A stretch of DNA of 64,000 nucleotides, taken from NCBI GenBank assembly GCA_023101885.1, contig JALPQD010000836.1:254144-318143 (forward strand), written 5' to 3'. Numbering within the stretch: the stretch's first letter is position 1; each line of letters starts with the position of its first letter. This document shows, in pieces, positions 44,706 through 56,165 of this stretch. A program made the position numbers and the translations under genes. Origin of the DNA: Typhlomys cinereus (Eukaryota > Chordata > Mammalia > Rodentia > Platacanthomyidae). Under the pieces are notes generated by a model that was not told the origin of the DNA, did no database searches, and saw only the letters and a program-made list of their open reading frames with translations.

Positions 44706-45110
44706 AAGAACTGGGGATGTAGGACTGTGTCATTTTTCTTTACAATATCAGCAAAGGTATACTTCATGTGGAGCCGTAATTTCTTGCTGTGTGTTACAAT
44801 TTTCAATGTTTCAATTATAGCAACAGAAAAGGTTTTATGTATTGTCTGTTTTGGGGGAATATGATCATCGCGGTGTTGGACTAATGTCTGGCTCTAATGG
44901 GTCTGTATTTTGTTAATTAGTTGTTTTGTTTTGGTGAGACTTGAGCTCTAGTTGACACCATTTGCGAAGGCTGTAGCTAATAAGTTTTGAGATTTGCATC
45001 TGTTAAGTGACCAAGCTGCTCCGTTCATCTCCCGCAGAATAGAGTGACTGGCGCCAAACTCCTTCCGCGTCTTTTCTCCGGAATCATATAAAGTTCAGAA
45101 ACCCGGAAAG
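44706..45110. other. Low-copy block with octamer and E2F-like motifs
   Basis: Repeat-free. A perfect POU octamer ATTTGCAT is at 44,992-44,999, and TGGCGCCAAA (E2F-like) at 45,049-45,058, with local CpG enrichment at 45,020-45,115. Candidate regulatory element only. Confidence 0.35.
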
Positions 45111-48100
45111 ACGGTAATTTGGTTCTCAAGCAGGAGATGGAGACCGAAGAGAAGAAAGAAAAAGAACAGAAAGAAAGGGCAAATAAGAGAGAAATCCACA
45201 GATTTTATAACTCATCTGTGGCACTTCTTCAGTATAAACACTGTCCTAATCTCTCACTCTGGACAGATTTTTTCGTTTTGTTTTTTTAACTTGTATATTC
45301 GAGAAGTAGAGTATTGCATTCTGAATTGGGTACTTGCCTTGTCTGTCGGGTGAATACATCATACTACGATGATTTTTGTGGGTATCTTCATGTTAACACT
45401 TCTTTTTTGAATAAAATTCCTAACAAATGGTCATAGTAAGGAAAAATAAAAGTAAGTTATAACCCCAGATGCTCTTCCGTTGATGGTGAAATGGAGGCAC
45501 AGCCTTGTCACTTTTCTGTTAATGTTGAGTACTGTGGCCAGTCTGTTTTATGGGAGATGTGAGAATGCGCCAGAGTGGATTTTCCCTTATTTATTCTTGT
45601 GGAGTTGAAGAACAGTGGAAAGCTTCGAAAGTCTCAGAAATGGTGACATTTTACATTTTTTTTTGAACCAAAGGATTTCTAAGTCTTACCAAGTGGATAA
45701 ATTTAATTGGTTAAGTGTTCAGTAAATTTTCCTTTCTTTCCGGAGGTTCGCAGAAGTGCTCGATGATGGCACGCAAGTCGGTTACCTGGGAACCCAGAGC
45801 ACGCGGTATCTGAACTCGCTTCATTCAGGGCTGGGACAGCGGCAAAGGAGGGACTGTTGAGGGAAGCATGAACCCGGGAGGTCTAGAAATAAAATTCAGA
45901 GTTGTCGTGGGATTTATGGGGTCCAGAAGAGAGGGTTTAAAAGCTTCAGTAGTGTGAATGTGGCTTAAAGTAGCTTACCACATTAATTTTTTGTATAGCA
46001 GGTATGCTACGGAGGCCATGCACGTTTGTTGTCTCCTCTAGGTAGATTTCGTAGATCATGCTTCAGGAGTCACAAAAAGGTCACAAAAAGAGTCAAAGTT
46101 TTGCCCGTGAGGAGCGGTGTTAGGACAGTAGGGATGAAGGTTGTCAAAGCAGGGGTTTGAATCAAAAGAAACTGAATTTACAGAAGTTGCCGGGAGAGAA
46201 ACCAGTCACATAAAATAGATCAGAAAGCCTCTCACAAGACACTGGAAAAAACATTCCAGCTTCTCAGAGTCAGGGATGCTCAGTACTTGGAGCTCCAAGG
46301 AAGAGCCTGTCACCAGAGCCTGCCTCAGGGAGGCAGTATGAATGAAAATTTGTCCTTGTCATAAGAGCACTGGAGCAAGGGTCCGAATTGATACCAAACA
46401 CCCAAGTGCTCGTTGTGTTCACTGTGTTCGCCAGTTCGTGATCCCTGTTGCGGTGTTGGCTACCTGGTGGAGGTTTTTACCCAGATCTGAGTTCCCTCGT
46501 TAGATGACCACGAAAGATAAATAACGGTGTAAAGTAGAGGGAACTAGTTTTGTTCCGTGCCTACTGATAGCAGGGACGGAGCGGGCTCTATTATAAGTTT
46601 GCCTCTTAAAGGGAGCACGGAAGAGAACAGAGGGAGTCAAGAAGGGTTTGAGAAGTGCAGAGCAAGGGAGCTTGTAGTCAGCATCGAAACGTGGGGATCT
46701 TGTTTGCACAAGGTGCCCCATACCCAGCCCTTCTCACCCCAATATATCACTTCCAGTGGACTGTTTGGCTTTATGAACCCTTTACAGTTCGTTCATAATA
46801 TAAACGGGAAACATAAGTCTGCAACACTACAAACAACCTTTCCTGAACCCACCTTTGACTTTTAATGGTAACAGTAAAGACCACAGGATTCCTATGTAAA
46901 GCAATCATTTGTTTGAATTATGAAATACTATGTAAAGCAAACATTTTGTTGCTGAAAATCTGGCTTTGATGCAAGTATTTTGGAGGAGTGTGTGAAACGA
47001 ATGCTAGGTATGTGCTTTCTCAGTAATGCCTGCGATAGATTTCTAACCCCGTGGGCATGTGTATGTCCCATGAACGCAGAATTAGAGAATCCTGAAATGC
47101 TCTAAGAAAATCTGAGACCCGATTGGAAACTTGGTGACTCATGCGATGAAGCACTGTTCCTGTTGACGTTGGTACTGCTTAATTCAAGTGCTCAGATCGG
47201 TTTGGATACGTCTAGTGAGGGAATTGCATGCTTTCTTGGCTGTCCTTTTCATAGAGTGGCCTTGGTTCAGCTGTCAGTTACAGACACGCAGCTGCTGGAA
47301 ACTCTGAAGAATGGGGTTTACAGATGTCTAGCTAGTTCTGTATGAAAGATTCTCTTAGGTTGCTAGAATCGAATTAGATTTTAGTTTTGCTTTGTTTTTA
47401 ATCTGCTCTGGGGATGGCAGCCAGACCCTCATACATTCTATTCAAGAACTCTACAATTGGCCTACAAGGGATTTAGATTTGATAAATGCTGAAGTCAACA
47501 CTGAATTATGAAATACTACTAACAGTTCAAGGATAATACTTGTTTCATTATTATTTTATTAGGATATATTTGAAGTAGGAAGCATGGAAATATTCATGAA
47601 ATTCATCCTCTTTTGTAGAAATTGCATAAATATTTTCTAGGATTGTCACAAATCGCTTGGAATTGATTAAGATAAAAACATTTTCTTTGTAGGGAAGGAA
47701 ACGTTTTTTTGGCCATTGAATGAGTTTAACAATTACTACAAACAAAACACCTTCACTCAAGCCTTTGAGGAAAAAATATAGACAAACAGCTGTTGCAATA
47801 GTTAGAGTGGATGGACAGGTTTGCTGTGTATCTCAGGACTTGGAAGAATATTTGCACCAACTCAGATCTGCAGGAAACAAGATTTAGTTTTCCCCAACAT
47901 ATGTGAAAATTGACCTGAATATTCTGATTGCATGTTGGTGGTGTAGTTGATGCCAAAATGAAGCTGACAAATTAAGATAGAATGTTGTCATTATTAAACA
48001 AAGTAATATAAGTCTGGACATATTGGTAGATACCTTTGCTATGATTCTTATCAAATCACTTAACATTGGATTCTTTCGTGTATTATGTAGGAAACAAATG

Positions 48101-48884
48101 TGTACTTGTTTATAATCTAAGTACATAATTGTATGCTGTTTCCAGATTAAATGACGTCTGTGTTCAAAATAGAGGGGGCAGGGGAGAAGTAATACACTAA
48201 GCCCTAAGGTCAGTATCAGGATAAGCGAGTCAGTAGCTGCCTGCTAGCTGCAATCATCTGTGTTCTCTCTACCTGCAGAGATAGAAGACAGAACCTTATT
48301 CGTGCTGATTACATCAGTGACTTTCAGGTTCTTGCAAATGGCACACATTTATTTTATTATTATTATTAGAGTCTATTTTAGTAAATTCTCCAGCCTCAAA
48401 GCACCTGGACCTTGGTCAGGTGTATGGGCTTGAACAAACTTCCCTGCTTTCTCAGGCAGAGACTCAATAGGGTCTGAGAACATCCTAGCGACATTCATGA
48501 CATTTTCCAGCACAGCTTTCTTATTTCAGTCTTCCCGTCTTGGAAGTCTTTGCCATATGGTTCTCTCCAATCTTCTCTTGTAATTCTGAGATCCCTGACC
48601 TCCCACAGTCATCTTCTCTGGAACACTACTCTATCCTGTGCAGGACTGAACACAGTCCCACGAGGGGCATGGTTTGCTCTGCAGTAGCAGTACTTGGCTC
48701 TTCTAGCGACCCAGTGGAGGTTGGGAAAGTTGGATACTTGCTAGCAAGAAATAACCCAAGTAGCCCATTAAACAACCAAGTAACAAGAGGCCATCTATTG
48801 GTATGTGGTTCCAAACACACTGCTTGCTGCACTAATCTCTCTAACAGTGCACCCTGCACTTAAAAATTATTATATATGTATGAT
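45111..48884. other. Repeat-poor low-copy block, no gene recognised
   Basis: About 3.8 kb almost free of SINEs and L1s. The longest frames (46,557-46,865 plus, 102 codons; 48,540-48,863 plus, 107 codons; 47,884-48,126 minus, 80 codons) show no known domain. A direct repeat of tcacaaaaag occurs at 46,070-46,090. It could hold enhancers or undetected non-coding exons. Confidence 0.35.
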
Positions 48885-49020
48885 GTATGGGTACAATTGC
48901 TTGTGTGTAGGTCTGAGGACAATTTGGGGGAGTCCTCCCTTTCCACCGTGGACTCTGGAGAGCAAACTCAGGTTGTCAGGCCTTTGTAGCAAGCGCCTCT
49001 TCTACCTAAACCATCTTGCC
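48885..49020 (-). repeat. tRNA-derived SINE, antisense
   Basis: ggtctgaggacaatttgggg, gagagcaaactcaggttgtc and taaaccatcttgcctacc. Confidence 0.75.
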
Positions 49021-49560
49021 TACCCTGCTATCTTCCTTTCTCTCTCCCTTCCACCTTCCCTCTTCCTTTTCCTACTTCCTTTTTATTGTTTCTTTTCTTT
49101 TTTTTTTTTTCTTTCTTGCTGTTTTCTTGTTGTGGCTGGTTCTTATTCTTTTCCTTCTTTTCTTCCTTCCTTTCTTCCTTCAGACTTGTCCTTCCTTCCT
49201 GCATGTTTCCTTCCTGACCTTCCTTTTTTTTTTTCTTTGGTTTTTTCTTTTCATCTCTGTCTGTGTTTTTCGTCTTTCTCTCTCTTTCGTTTCTTTTTCT
49301 CTCCTTCCTTCCTTCCTTCCTTCCTTCCTTCTTCCTTCCTTCCTTCCTTCCTTCCTTCCTTCTTCCTTCCTTCTTCCTTCCTCCCTTCCCTTGCTTTTTT
49401 TCTTGGCTTGTTTTTCTGCATATCTTTTTTATTTTTCACTCCCTCCCTTCTTCTCTCCCCCTTCTTCCTTCTCTTTCTTTCTTGCTCTTTCTTCTTTGTT
49501 TTTCTCTATGTATTCTTTTCTCCCTGTATCCCTTCCTTCCCTCCATTCCTTCCGGCACCA
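49021..49560. repeat. Long polypyrimidine tract with (CTTC)n
   Basis: About 540 bp of predominantly C/T on the plus strand, with CTTC-rich arrays at about 49,301-49,385 separated by T-rich pieces. Large Phe/Leu/Ser/Pro open frames (up to 257 codons, 48,805-49,578) are a by-product of purine-free sequence lacking stop codons. Confidence 0.95.
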
Positions 49561-50057
49561 AACCTGAGTTACTACTGAGCTGTATATGCAATGCCCCAGA
49601 CTTGTGTATTAAGAAGGTGTACAGTAAGATATAGACATGAAAATGATCGCCAAGAGGACTTAGGAATTTATTACCATTGTTGTACTCATGGTCCCCCAAA
49701 CACTAGAAAAGCAAGATGAACGGCAGATGAGGGGGACTGGGCAGGAAGCCTTCGGGAAATGAATAAGCATGCTATATAAACAAGAATGCGTCTTAACAAT
49801 TGGCTTGTTTGAATAGTTTTTAATAGCCTCTGGGGTACATAGGGTGGATCCCAAGCTGTCTGGTCTCCAATAGTGTTCCTTTTTTGGGCTGTTGTCTGGG
49901 GACCTTAGGCCTAATTAAAGAACAATTAAGTGCTATGGATGGGGAGTGGTTGCTTTGTATAGCAAAGGGAGGGTTTTAGGAGTTAAATTTATAATCTTGG
50001 AAGAATTGATTATCAGAGTCCAGCTTCCAGCTGCATCAAGAACATAGAATATAATAA
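49561..50057. other. Unassigned sequence
   Basis: No supported feature. Confidence 0.3.
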
Positions 50058-50250
50058 GCTGGATTAGTTTGTAAAAGAGCTTGCCTGGCAAGCGCCTCTA
50101 CCAGAGTTCTGTTTCCCTGGAATGGAACCCGCGTGAAAGTGGAAGAGCGCTAACTCCACAAAGCTGGCCTCTGACGGCACCATAGCGTTATGTTATGGTC
50201 CTTGAGCCTGTACTCGCACACACATATGGTCAAATAATAATAAAGCTTAA
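50058..50250 (+). repeat. tRNA-derived SINE, sense
   Basis: gcttgcctggcaagcgcctc, tctgtttccctggaatggaac, ctcgcacacacatatggtc and an aataataaagctt end. Confidence 0.7.
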
Positions 50251-51349
50251 AATTAAAAAGAATACAGAAACTGGGGGATAAGGGTTTTTGCTCAAGGGAA
50301 AGCACTTGTCCAGTATTCCAAAGGCCATTCCCCCCAGTTTGATTACTTCAGCACTGAACAAAACCTTAACTGACATAATTACAGCATTTTCTAGTGGTCT
50401 TTGAATATCATATGTGGATATCAGATTAATTTTTAAGAATGTGGTTGATGTAAGTTTTTCCTTACAGCCATTTATACCCTTGTGGAATAATCCGCTGTCT
50501 TGTGGTGCCCCGGAGGCAGTCAGCTGCCTCCAGATGATGCCAAGTCTCTCCTTCCCAACCACCTGCTGCCAGAAACACTCTGAAGTGGAGGGTGACCTCA
50601 AGCAGAGTATAGCCACGAAAGTTGCTGCAGCCATTCTGGGTGAAGAATTGAAAAACCGGAGGGCACGGAAGCTGGCGATGGGGCTGCAGAAGAGGTTTCC
50701 CTGTGAAACAGGGTGTGGGGACTTAATGTGATGGAATCCATTGTAGGCCATGCAGGGTGCGTTTTGATGCCAGCCTGAGCATTTTCAACATGGTTGTTGT
50801 AAAAGGAAAAAAGAATGAATAACAACGAAAAGAAATATAAAGAATGGTTTTCGTGGACTCATCATTTGAAACTAGTGTCTTGTTCTCGAGAACCAAAAAA
50901 GAATAGAATCTACTAACTTCTCAACTGGCAAAAAGAGGATACTCTCTAGAGTGTTATAGAAATCCCTTCAGGAAGGTGCAAAACCCAGTATGCCTCAGAG
51001 CTTGAATGTAGTCACACGGGGTGAACCTGGCTGCGCTTTGGCGCAGCGCAGCGCTGCAAACAGCCTGGGGTTTCGAAGGAGAACCTACGCGCCTCCTGTC
51101 GGACTTGTGCTTCAGTAGTGGGAATGAGAACAGTGTCTCAGCATCAGCTTCTGTGTACAAATGGCACTGGGTGAAACACTGTAGGAGAGCGGGGACAGCC
51201 TCCCGTGGGCTGGGTCTCTGTGTGCTCACATCATGAACTTTATCTTGTCGAAGATGGACAAAACTCTATTCTTCAGCTTTACCATATATTCTCAGCCATG
51301 TGGAACTGGTAGCTCATTCATAACTATCTACAGCCTTAATGGATTTTCT
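50251..51349. other. Low-copy block with an exon-like open segment
   Basis: A plus-strand open segment (about 50,414-50,731) follows a pyrimidine-rich tract ending ttccttacag at about 50,466. It encodes TKVAAAILGEELKNRRARKL. No donor-framed exon or known family is recognised. A GC-rich gcgcagcgcagcgctgc patch is at 51,041-51,057. Confidence 0.35.
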
Positions 51350-51625
51350 TTTATTGCTTACATTAGGACATTAAGGCAGGAGAGGACATGCTAGGGAAAT
51401 GTCCAGGGGAAGTGGGAGGGATACAGAGGTACCTATGATCAAAATGCATTGTCTAAATATATGCGATTGTAAAAAAGTAAATATAATTTAAAAATTAATT
51501 TTAAAAACAACAAAAACCTGTTGAGGGGGAGGGAGGAAGGGGGTCAGGGACAACCAACCATGATGTTTGTAAGTAGGAAGACTAAATATTAATTAAAAAT
51601 GATTTAAAAAAAGAAATACAGAAAA
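51350..51625 (+). mobile_element. Two old L1 3' UTR ends, sense
   Basis: Positions 51,365-51,510: aggggaagtgggagggatac, gatcaaaatgcattgtctaa and an A-rich tail. Positions 51,520-51,620: gggggagggaggaagggggt ... ttaattaaaaatgattt. Both are short 3' remnants. Confidence 0.55.
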
Positions 51626-52446
51626 GAAATACTGTAGGGTCCCCAGCGTGAGTAGGGACGGCATAGCTGTCAAAACCTACTGTGACAGTCCACCTTGTGA
51701 ATGAATACTCAAGATGCCAGCAGAGCTCTTGCAGCAGGATATGAGCAATATTGAAGAAGAAAACCAGCCTTTGGGCTTAGGAACATAACTGAGAGAAGGA
51801 ACGAAGTTGGACATACGTAGCGGAAAAACTAAGAATTGACACAGGAAATCTTCCCTGCAGGAGCACGACTGAGCGCTGAGACACATTCTTCCCGGAGGCA
51901 ACACAGGTGATGGAAGAAAGGCATTTTCCCAGGAGAATTTCTTAAGGTTGCACTCCCATCTCTGCCCATTACCTTGGGAAGGCGCCCTGCAGTTCCCACC
52001 AGCACTTTGGATGACGAATTGGATCCGACTTACACAGCAAGGATTCATATCTGAGTTCGGGCCAGCTAGTGGGGAGCTGTCACGGTCCTTAGGTGGCTAC
52101 ACCACTTGTGTTCACGCATTCCATGAATGCAGCGTTTCTAATTTAGTGAGATGAAAAAAATAGACAGTACAATCATGGCCTGTAATTATGCCTACGGGAT
52201 CAATTAAAAAGCATGTCGGACTGATACTTACTGTAAGAATTTGGCAGTCAGTTTTCTTTGGCTATTAGGTATAAATAGTCTAAATAATTTTGACATACTA
52301 TTATTGATGTATATAGTATTTAAAAATTACCTGTAACCTTAATAAAGTTGCAGCAGTTTATTTTTTAAAATAATGAGTAGCACAGATATGAAAATTCACT
52401 CTATTCTGGGATCTGTCCGAAAAGAATACCATCATATTACATTATA
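51626..52446. other. Unassigned low-copy sequence
   Basis: A 123-codon minus-strand frame (51,677-52,048) has no recognised motif. AT-rich towards the right end. Confidence 0.3.
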
Positions 52447-52461
52447 GAAAACATTACTCTT

Positions 52462-52733
52462 GGGGCTGGAGAGGTGGCTCAGGGGTTAAGCCTCTGCCTT
52501 GCAGGCGGAAGGTCCTGAGTTCGGATCCTAGACCCCACGTATAGACACCGGGCAGAAGCAAGGGCGGCCTGCGCTTCTGGTCCTGGTAGGGCGAAGCCTG
52601 TGAATCCCCAGGCAGAGTAAATGAGGAGGAGGTAGAGGCAGTCGGTGGTGATTCCCGAATTCGTCTGTGGTTCTACATACACACACGCGCGCACACACGT
52701 ATACACGTACAATTGAATAAATAACTTGAAATT
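52462..52733 (+). repeat. Young tRNA-headed SINE, sense, with perfect 15 bp TSD
   Basis: ggggctggagaggtggctca, cttgcaggcggaaggtcctg, gagttcggatcctagacccc and a CpG-rich body, ending acgtacaattgaataaataac. GAAAACATTACTCTT flanks it perfectly at 52,447-52,461 and 52,734-52,748. One of the youngest insertions here. Confidence 0.95.
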
Positions 52734-52748
52734 GAAAACATTACTCTT

Positions 52749-52964
52749 TAACTTAAATGGATGTACCTCGTCTGTAAAGACCGCTTACCTATGTGACTTG
52801 CTTCTAACTAATAAATGAAAACCAAAGTTCGGGTACAGTTTGTGTGGTGTGCAATTCTGACCTTTGTATTATGAGGACTCAAATCTGGCTTTTAGATCAC
52901 TGCATTAGGCATCAGTGTTTTTGTGTCTTCTACCTATCACTCAGGTGCTGGATTTATTTACATA
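52749..52964. other. Short unassigned spacer
   Basis: No supported feature. Confidence 0.3.
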
Positions 52965-53008
52965 TTTGTTTATTCGTTGATTTGTGCGTGTGTGCGAGGT
53001 CTGAATCT

Positions 53009-53057
<49 letters not shown>

Positions 53058-53550
53058 TGTGTGAAAGAGAGAGAGAGAGACAGAGAGAGATACAGAGAGG
53101 TCAAAAACAGAGGGAGAGGAGAGAGGAGTTTGGACACATGCTTGCAGAAAGTATCTTTTGGAAGTTGGTACTCTACTGGGCTCCTGGGATAAAATTTAGT
53201 TCCTTGTGTGGGAAGTGACTTTACTTGCAGAGGCATTTTATGCCCCCCCCACCTTAGTGTTTTTAAGGCTGGGTCTCTCATTAGACCTAGCAATTGTAGT
53301 CCTAGGACTGAAACCTTAGAATTTGGAGGATATGGCAACTACAACTCCCTAGTGCTGAAGTTATTCCTGTTCCTTTTGTTAACTTTCGTTTTAAAAATTA
53401 TCATAGAAGGTATAAGATATATTATGGCATTTTCAAACAAAGTCCCAATCTTTTTTTTTTTACTTGAGTTCTAGGGATCCAAATTCTGGTCCTTATGCTC
53501 ACACAGCAAGCACCGTTTTTCTGCTGAGGCATCTCCCTGCTCAAGAGCTC
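52965..53550 (-). repeat. Degraded SINEs, antisense, with (TG)n and (GA)n
   Basis: (TG)n at about 53,010-53,063 followed by a GA-rich tract to 53,098, then a SINE body/head complement to about 53,245 (C8 run at about 53,243-53,250). A B1-like piece is possible at 53,255-53,320. Positions 53,460-53,548 are a further antisense SINE head (gttctagggatccaaattct; gctgaggcatctccctgc). Confidence 0.65.
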
Positions 53551-53583
53551 AGAGATTTAATTTCATTTTTGTTCTTTACTTTT

Positions 53584-53665
53584 TTTAATGCATTTTCTTT
53601 TTTAAATTTTTTTATTTATTCAATTGTGCGTGTATGTGTGTGCGCGCGTGTATGTATGTATGTGT

Positions 53666-53701
<36 letters not shown>

Positions 53702-53917
53702 TTGTGTAGAACCACGGACGAATTTGGGAATCACCATGGACACCTCCATCTCCTCTGTTTACTTTGTCCCGGGATTCACAGGCTCTGCCCCACCAGGACT
53801 AGAAGCGCAGGCTGCCCCCGCTTCTGCCCGTCATCTATACATAGGGTCTAGGATCCGAACTCAGGACCTTCCGCCTGCAAAGCAGAGGCTTAACCCCTGA
53901 GCCACCTCCTCAGCCCC
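53584..53917 (-). repeat. Young tRNA-headed SINE, antisense, with perfect 15 bp TSD
   Basis: The plus strand shows tttatttattcaattgtgcg, a (TG)n segment, ggttctac complement (gtagaaccacggacg), the body complement and the head complement (cttaacccctgagccacctc). TTGTTCTTTACTTTT flanks it at 53,569-53,583 and 53,918-53,932. Confidence 0.95.
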
Positions 53918-53932
53918 TTGTTCTTTACTTTT

Positions 53933-55489
53933 ATGTGTTCTTAAGATCAACTTCATAAGCAAATCTGTTCCACTTTAAAAACAAAACAAGAAATAACATG
54001 TATGAAATTGTTAACAAATAGAAAGACCAGAAGTAGACATGATCCAGTGCATTCAGAGTGATATGGCTGTAGACAACACCAGGTATAGAAAAACTAAAAC
54101 AAAAACAAACCAAACACCCTCCAATTCAAAGAAGAAACGAGATGCAAGGAAACACAAGTCAACTCCGAAAGCATCTAAGATTTGGATTCTCATTCTCCAC
54201 AAGTCTCGCCAGCAATGCCAGCAAGTGCCCACGTGCCAAGACAAGGAAGAGGCAGTGGAACACGCCAAACTCTTGGTCAACAGGGCCCACAAAAAAGGAG
54301 GAATAATTTGTTCCTTATTGTTGCAAATCAGCCAGCCAAGGGAGTTTAAAAACCTGAAAAATGTAAGTTTTCATATCGCAATGCTCAGCAGATAAAAGGG
54401 GGCTTCTCATTCTTTTAAAGTTAATACTCTGGCGGACCTAGCTTTGGATGACTTTTGAATTCAAGAAAGGAACGAAGACTGATGATATTACCATTATCAT
54501 TTTCAGTCTGGATTATTTTCCCCAAAAACATTACCTTTGAAATAAATATATGTAGATGAATGTCAGCAGAAGAGTGGGAAATGGGGGAAAGGAGTAGAAA
54601 AGAGTAGGGATCGGTCAAGAGCTGTTGGAAACAAGTAGTCCCAATGAGGTGTGAAGAAGGTATCATCAAATGTGTCATCAAAACATAGCGCAAGACTAGC
54701 TTGTAGGAAGAGTGGGAAGAGTATAACTCACAAATTTTGTTGGGTACACTTTTTTTTTTTTTTAAATCAAATACACTATCCTTTACGCGAGTACTTTGTA
54801 CCCTGAGCTGGGGAAGGATCTTAGAGTCACTTGCCTTGCACTCTTGTACTCGCTGATCCACATTGGCAACTGTCTTAAGAAGTTTGGTTTCCGTTTTGGC
54901 TCCTCACCTTTATGCTTAGGTAAAAATAGATTTGTATCATTGACGTTTAGCGATATCCTAATTTTGTAGAACTAGTTAGTAAGTTCCTTTACATGATGCA
55001 GATACAACTCATTTACGTGCTGTCCCCAAATAAAGTTATCCTGCTGCCCTCCATATGCTCACAGTATATCTCTGCAACTAAGCTCTCCATCCAAACTTGC
55101 ATTTTTATTATTGTTTTTAAATTTTTCTATTCTTTGATAGTAGTTAGGACACATATGTATGTATTTGCATTGTATTGTTTTCATCTCCCTCTTTCATCTC
55201 AACTTACATATATTTCCATCAATCTTTTTGGTTCAGTGGCCACTAGCATTACCGGGTTGCTCTCTGCCGGTATATATCTTATCATGAAGAAGAATTGGAC
55301 AAAAATGAAAATATTTTGTGACCAATATTTAAAATCATTGATTTTAAAGTTATAATTTGGATGGGGTATATGAGTCAACTGTTGATTCTTAAAATTACGA
55401 TTTTTGTGGTGCTGGGCACACAGGCCGTAACTGCTTTACTCCTGAACTACATACGTTGCCGGCCCTGGCATACTCTCTTTCTTCGTTGG
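53933..55489. other. Low-copy block; one Lys-rich open frame, no gene recognised
   Basis: The plus frame 54,039-54,395 (118 codons) is Lys/Gln-rich (TRYRKTKTKTNQTPSNSKKK) with no recognised family. The minus frame 54,421-54,861 (146 codons) is also unrecognised. Neither has codon, splice or tail evidence. Confidence 0.35.
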
Positions 55490-55668
55490 TGGGTTTTTTT
55501 TTTTTTTTTGTGGTTGTCCTTTGTTTCTTTGATATGGGGTCCCACCATCTAACACAGGCTTGGCCTCAAAGTCTCTGTGGAGTCTAGGCTGGCCACAAAC
55601 TTGTGACCTTCTTGTCTTAGCATCTTGAGTGTTGAGATGACAAATACGCATCGCTATACCTGATTCTC
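55490..55668 (-). repeat. B1-type SINE, antisense, diverged
   Basis: T-run, tatggggtcccaccatctaac, gagtctaggctggccacaaac and cttgagtgttgagatgac. Confidence 0.7.
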
Positions 55669-55710
55669 ACACTTAGTCTTTAAAGAGATTAGACTATTGC
55701 ATAAAGGCGT

Positions 55711-55818
55711 CGCCATGACCTCACCTGACTGAATAGTTACAATAAAATACAAAGTAATTGATTACGCCATGACCTCACCTGACTGAATAGTTACAATAAA
55801 GTACAAAGTAATTGATTA
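55711..55818. repeat. Perfectly phased 54 bp tandem duplication
   Basis: Copies at 55,711-55,764 and 55,765-55,818 differ at a single base (aataaaatac versus aataaagtac). Each unit includes ccatgacctcacctgac and gtaattgatta. A partial third cagtaattgat follows at 55,821. Confidence 0.97.
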
Positions 55819-56015
55819 CACAGTAATTGATCTGGGGAAAAAAGAACAAAACTTCAAGTTGATGAAGGAATCTAAATTGTTTTATGACTCAGCAGTAAGT
55901 ATTGTTTCTACCGCTTTTACCTTAAGACCTCAGCCCGATGTTATCTTAAACAGCTTACAAAGTGTTGGCATTTTTAAATTATTTCTGAACATAAGTGAAC
56001 AGGTTTTTTTGTGTT
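55819..56015. other. Unassigned spacer
   Basis: No supported feature. Confidence 0.3.
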
Positions 56016-56165
56016 TTTAAAATTTGTGTGTGGGGGGGGGGCAGAGAGAAAGAGAGATGTGTACCTGGTCGGATGCCAGTTTCTCCTTTCACTTAGTGGA
56101 CTCTAGGGATCAAACTCTGGTCGTTAAGTTTGGGACAAACATTGAACAGTCTTGCCCACCCAGGT
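56016..56165 (-). repeat. tRNA-derived SINE, antisense
   Basis: A TG/G-run tail, agagagaaagagagatgtgt, gactctagggatcaaactct and cagtcttgcccaccc. Confidence 0.7.

Noticed and set aside
45049..45060. TGGCGCCAAACT resembling a retroviral primer-binding site
   Set aside because: No LTR upstream and no retroviral coding sequence downstream. An E2F-like reading is simpler.
48805..49578. 257-codon plus-strand frame rich in Phe, Leu, Ser and Pro
   Set aside because: Produced by a purine-free (CTTC/T)n tract, which cannot form stop codons. Not a gene.
50230..50751. 173-codon minus-strand frame overlapping the exon-like plus segment
   Set aside because: No recognised motif, and it runs through SINE-derived A-rich sequence at its 3' end. 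More likely a shadow frame.
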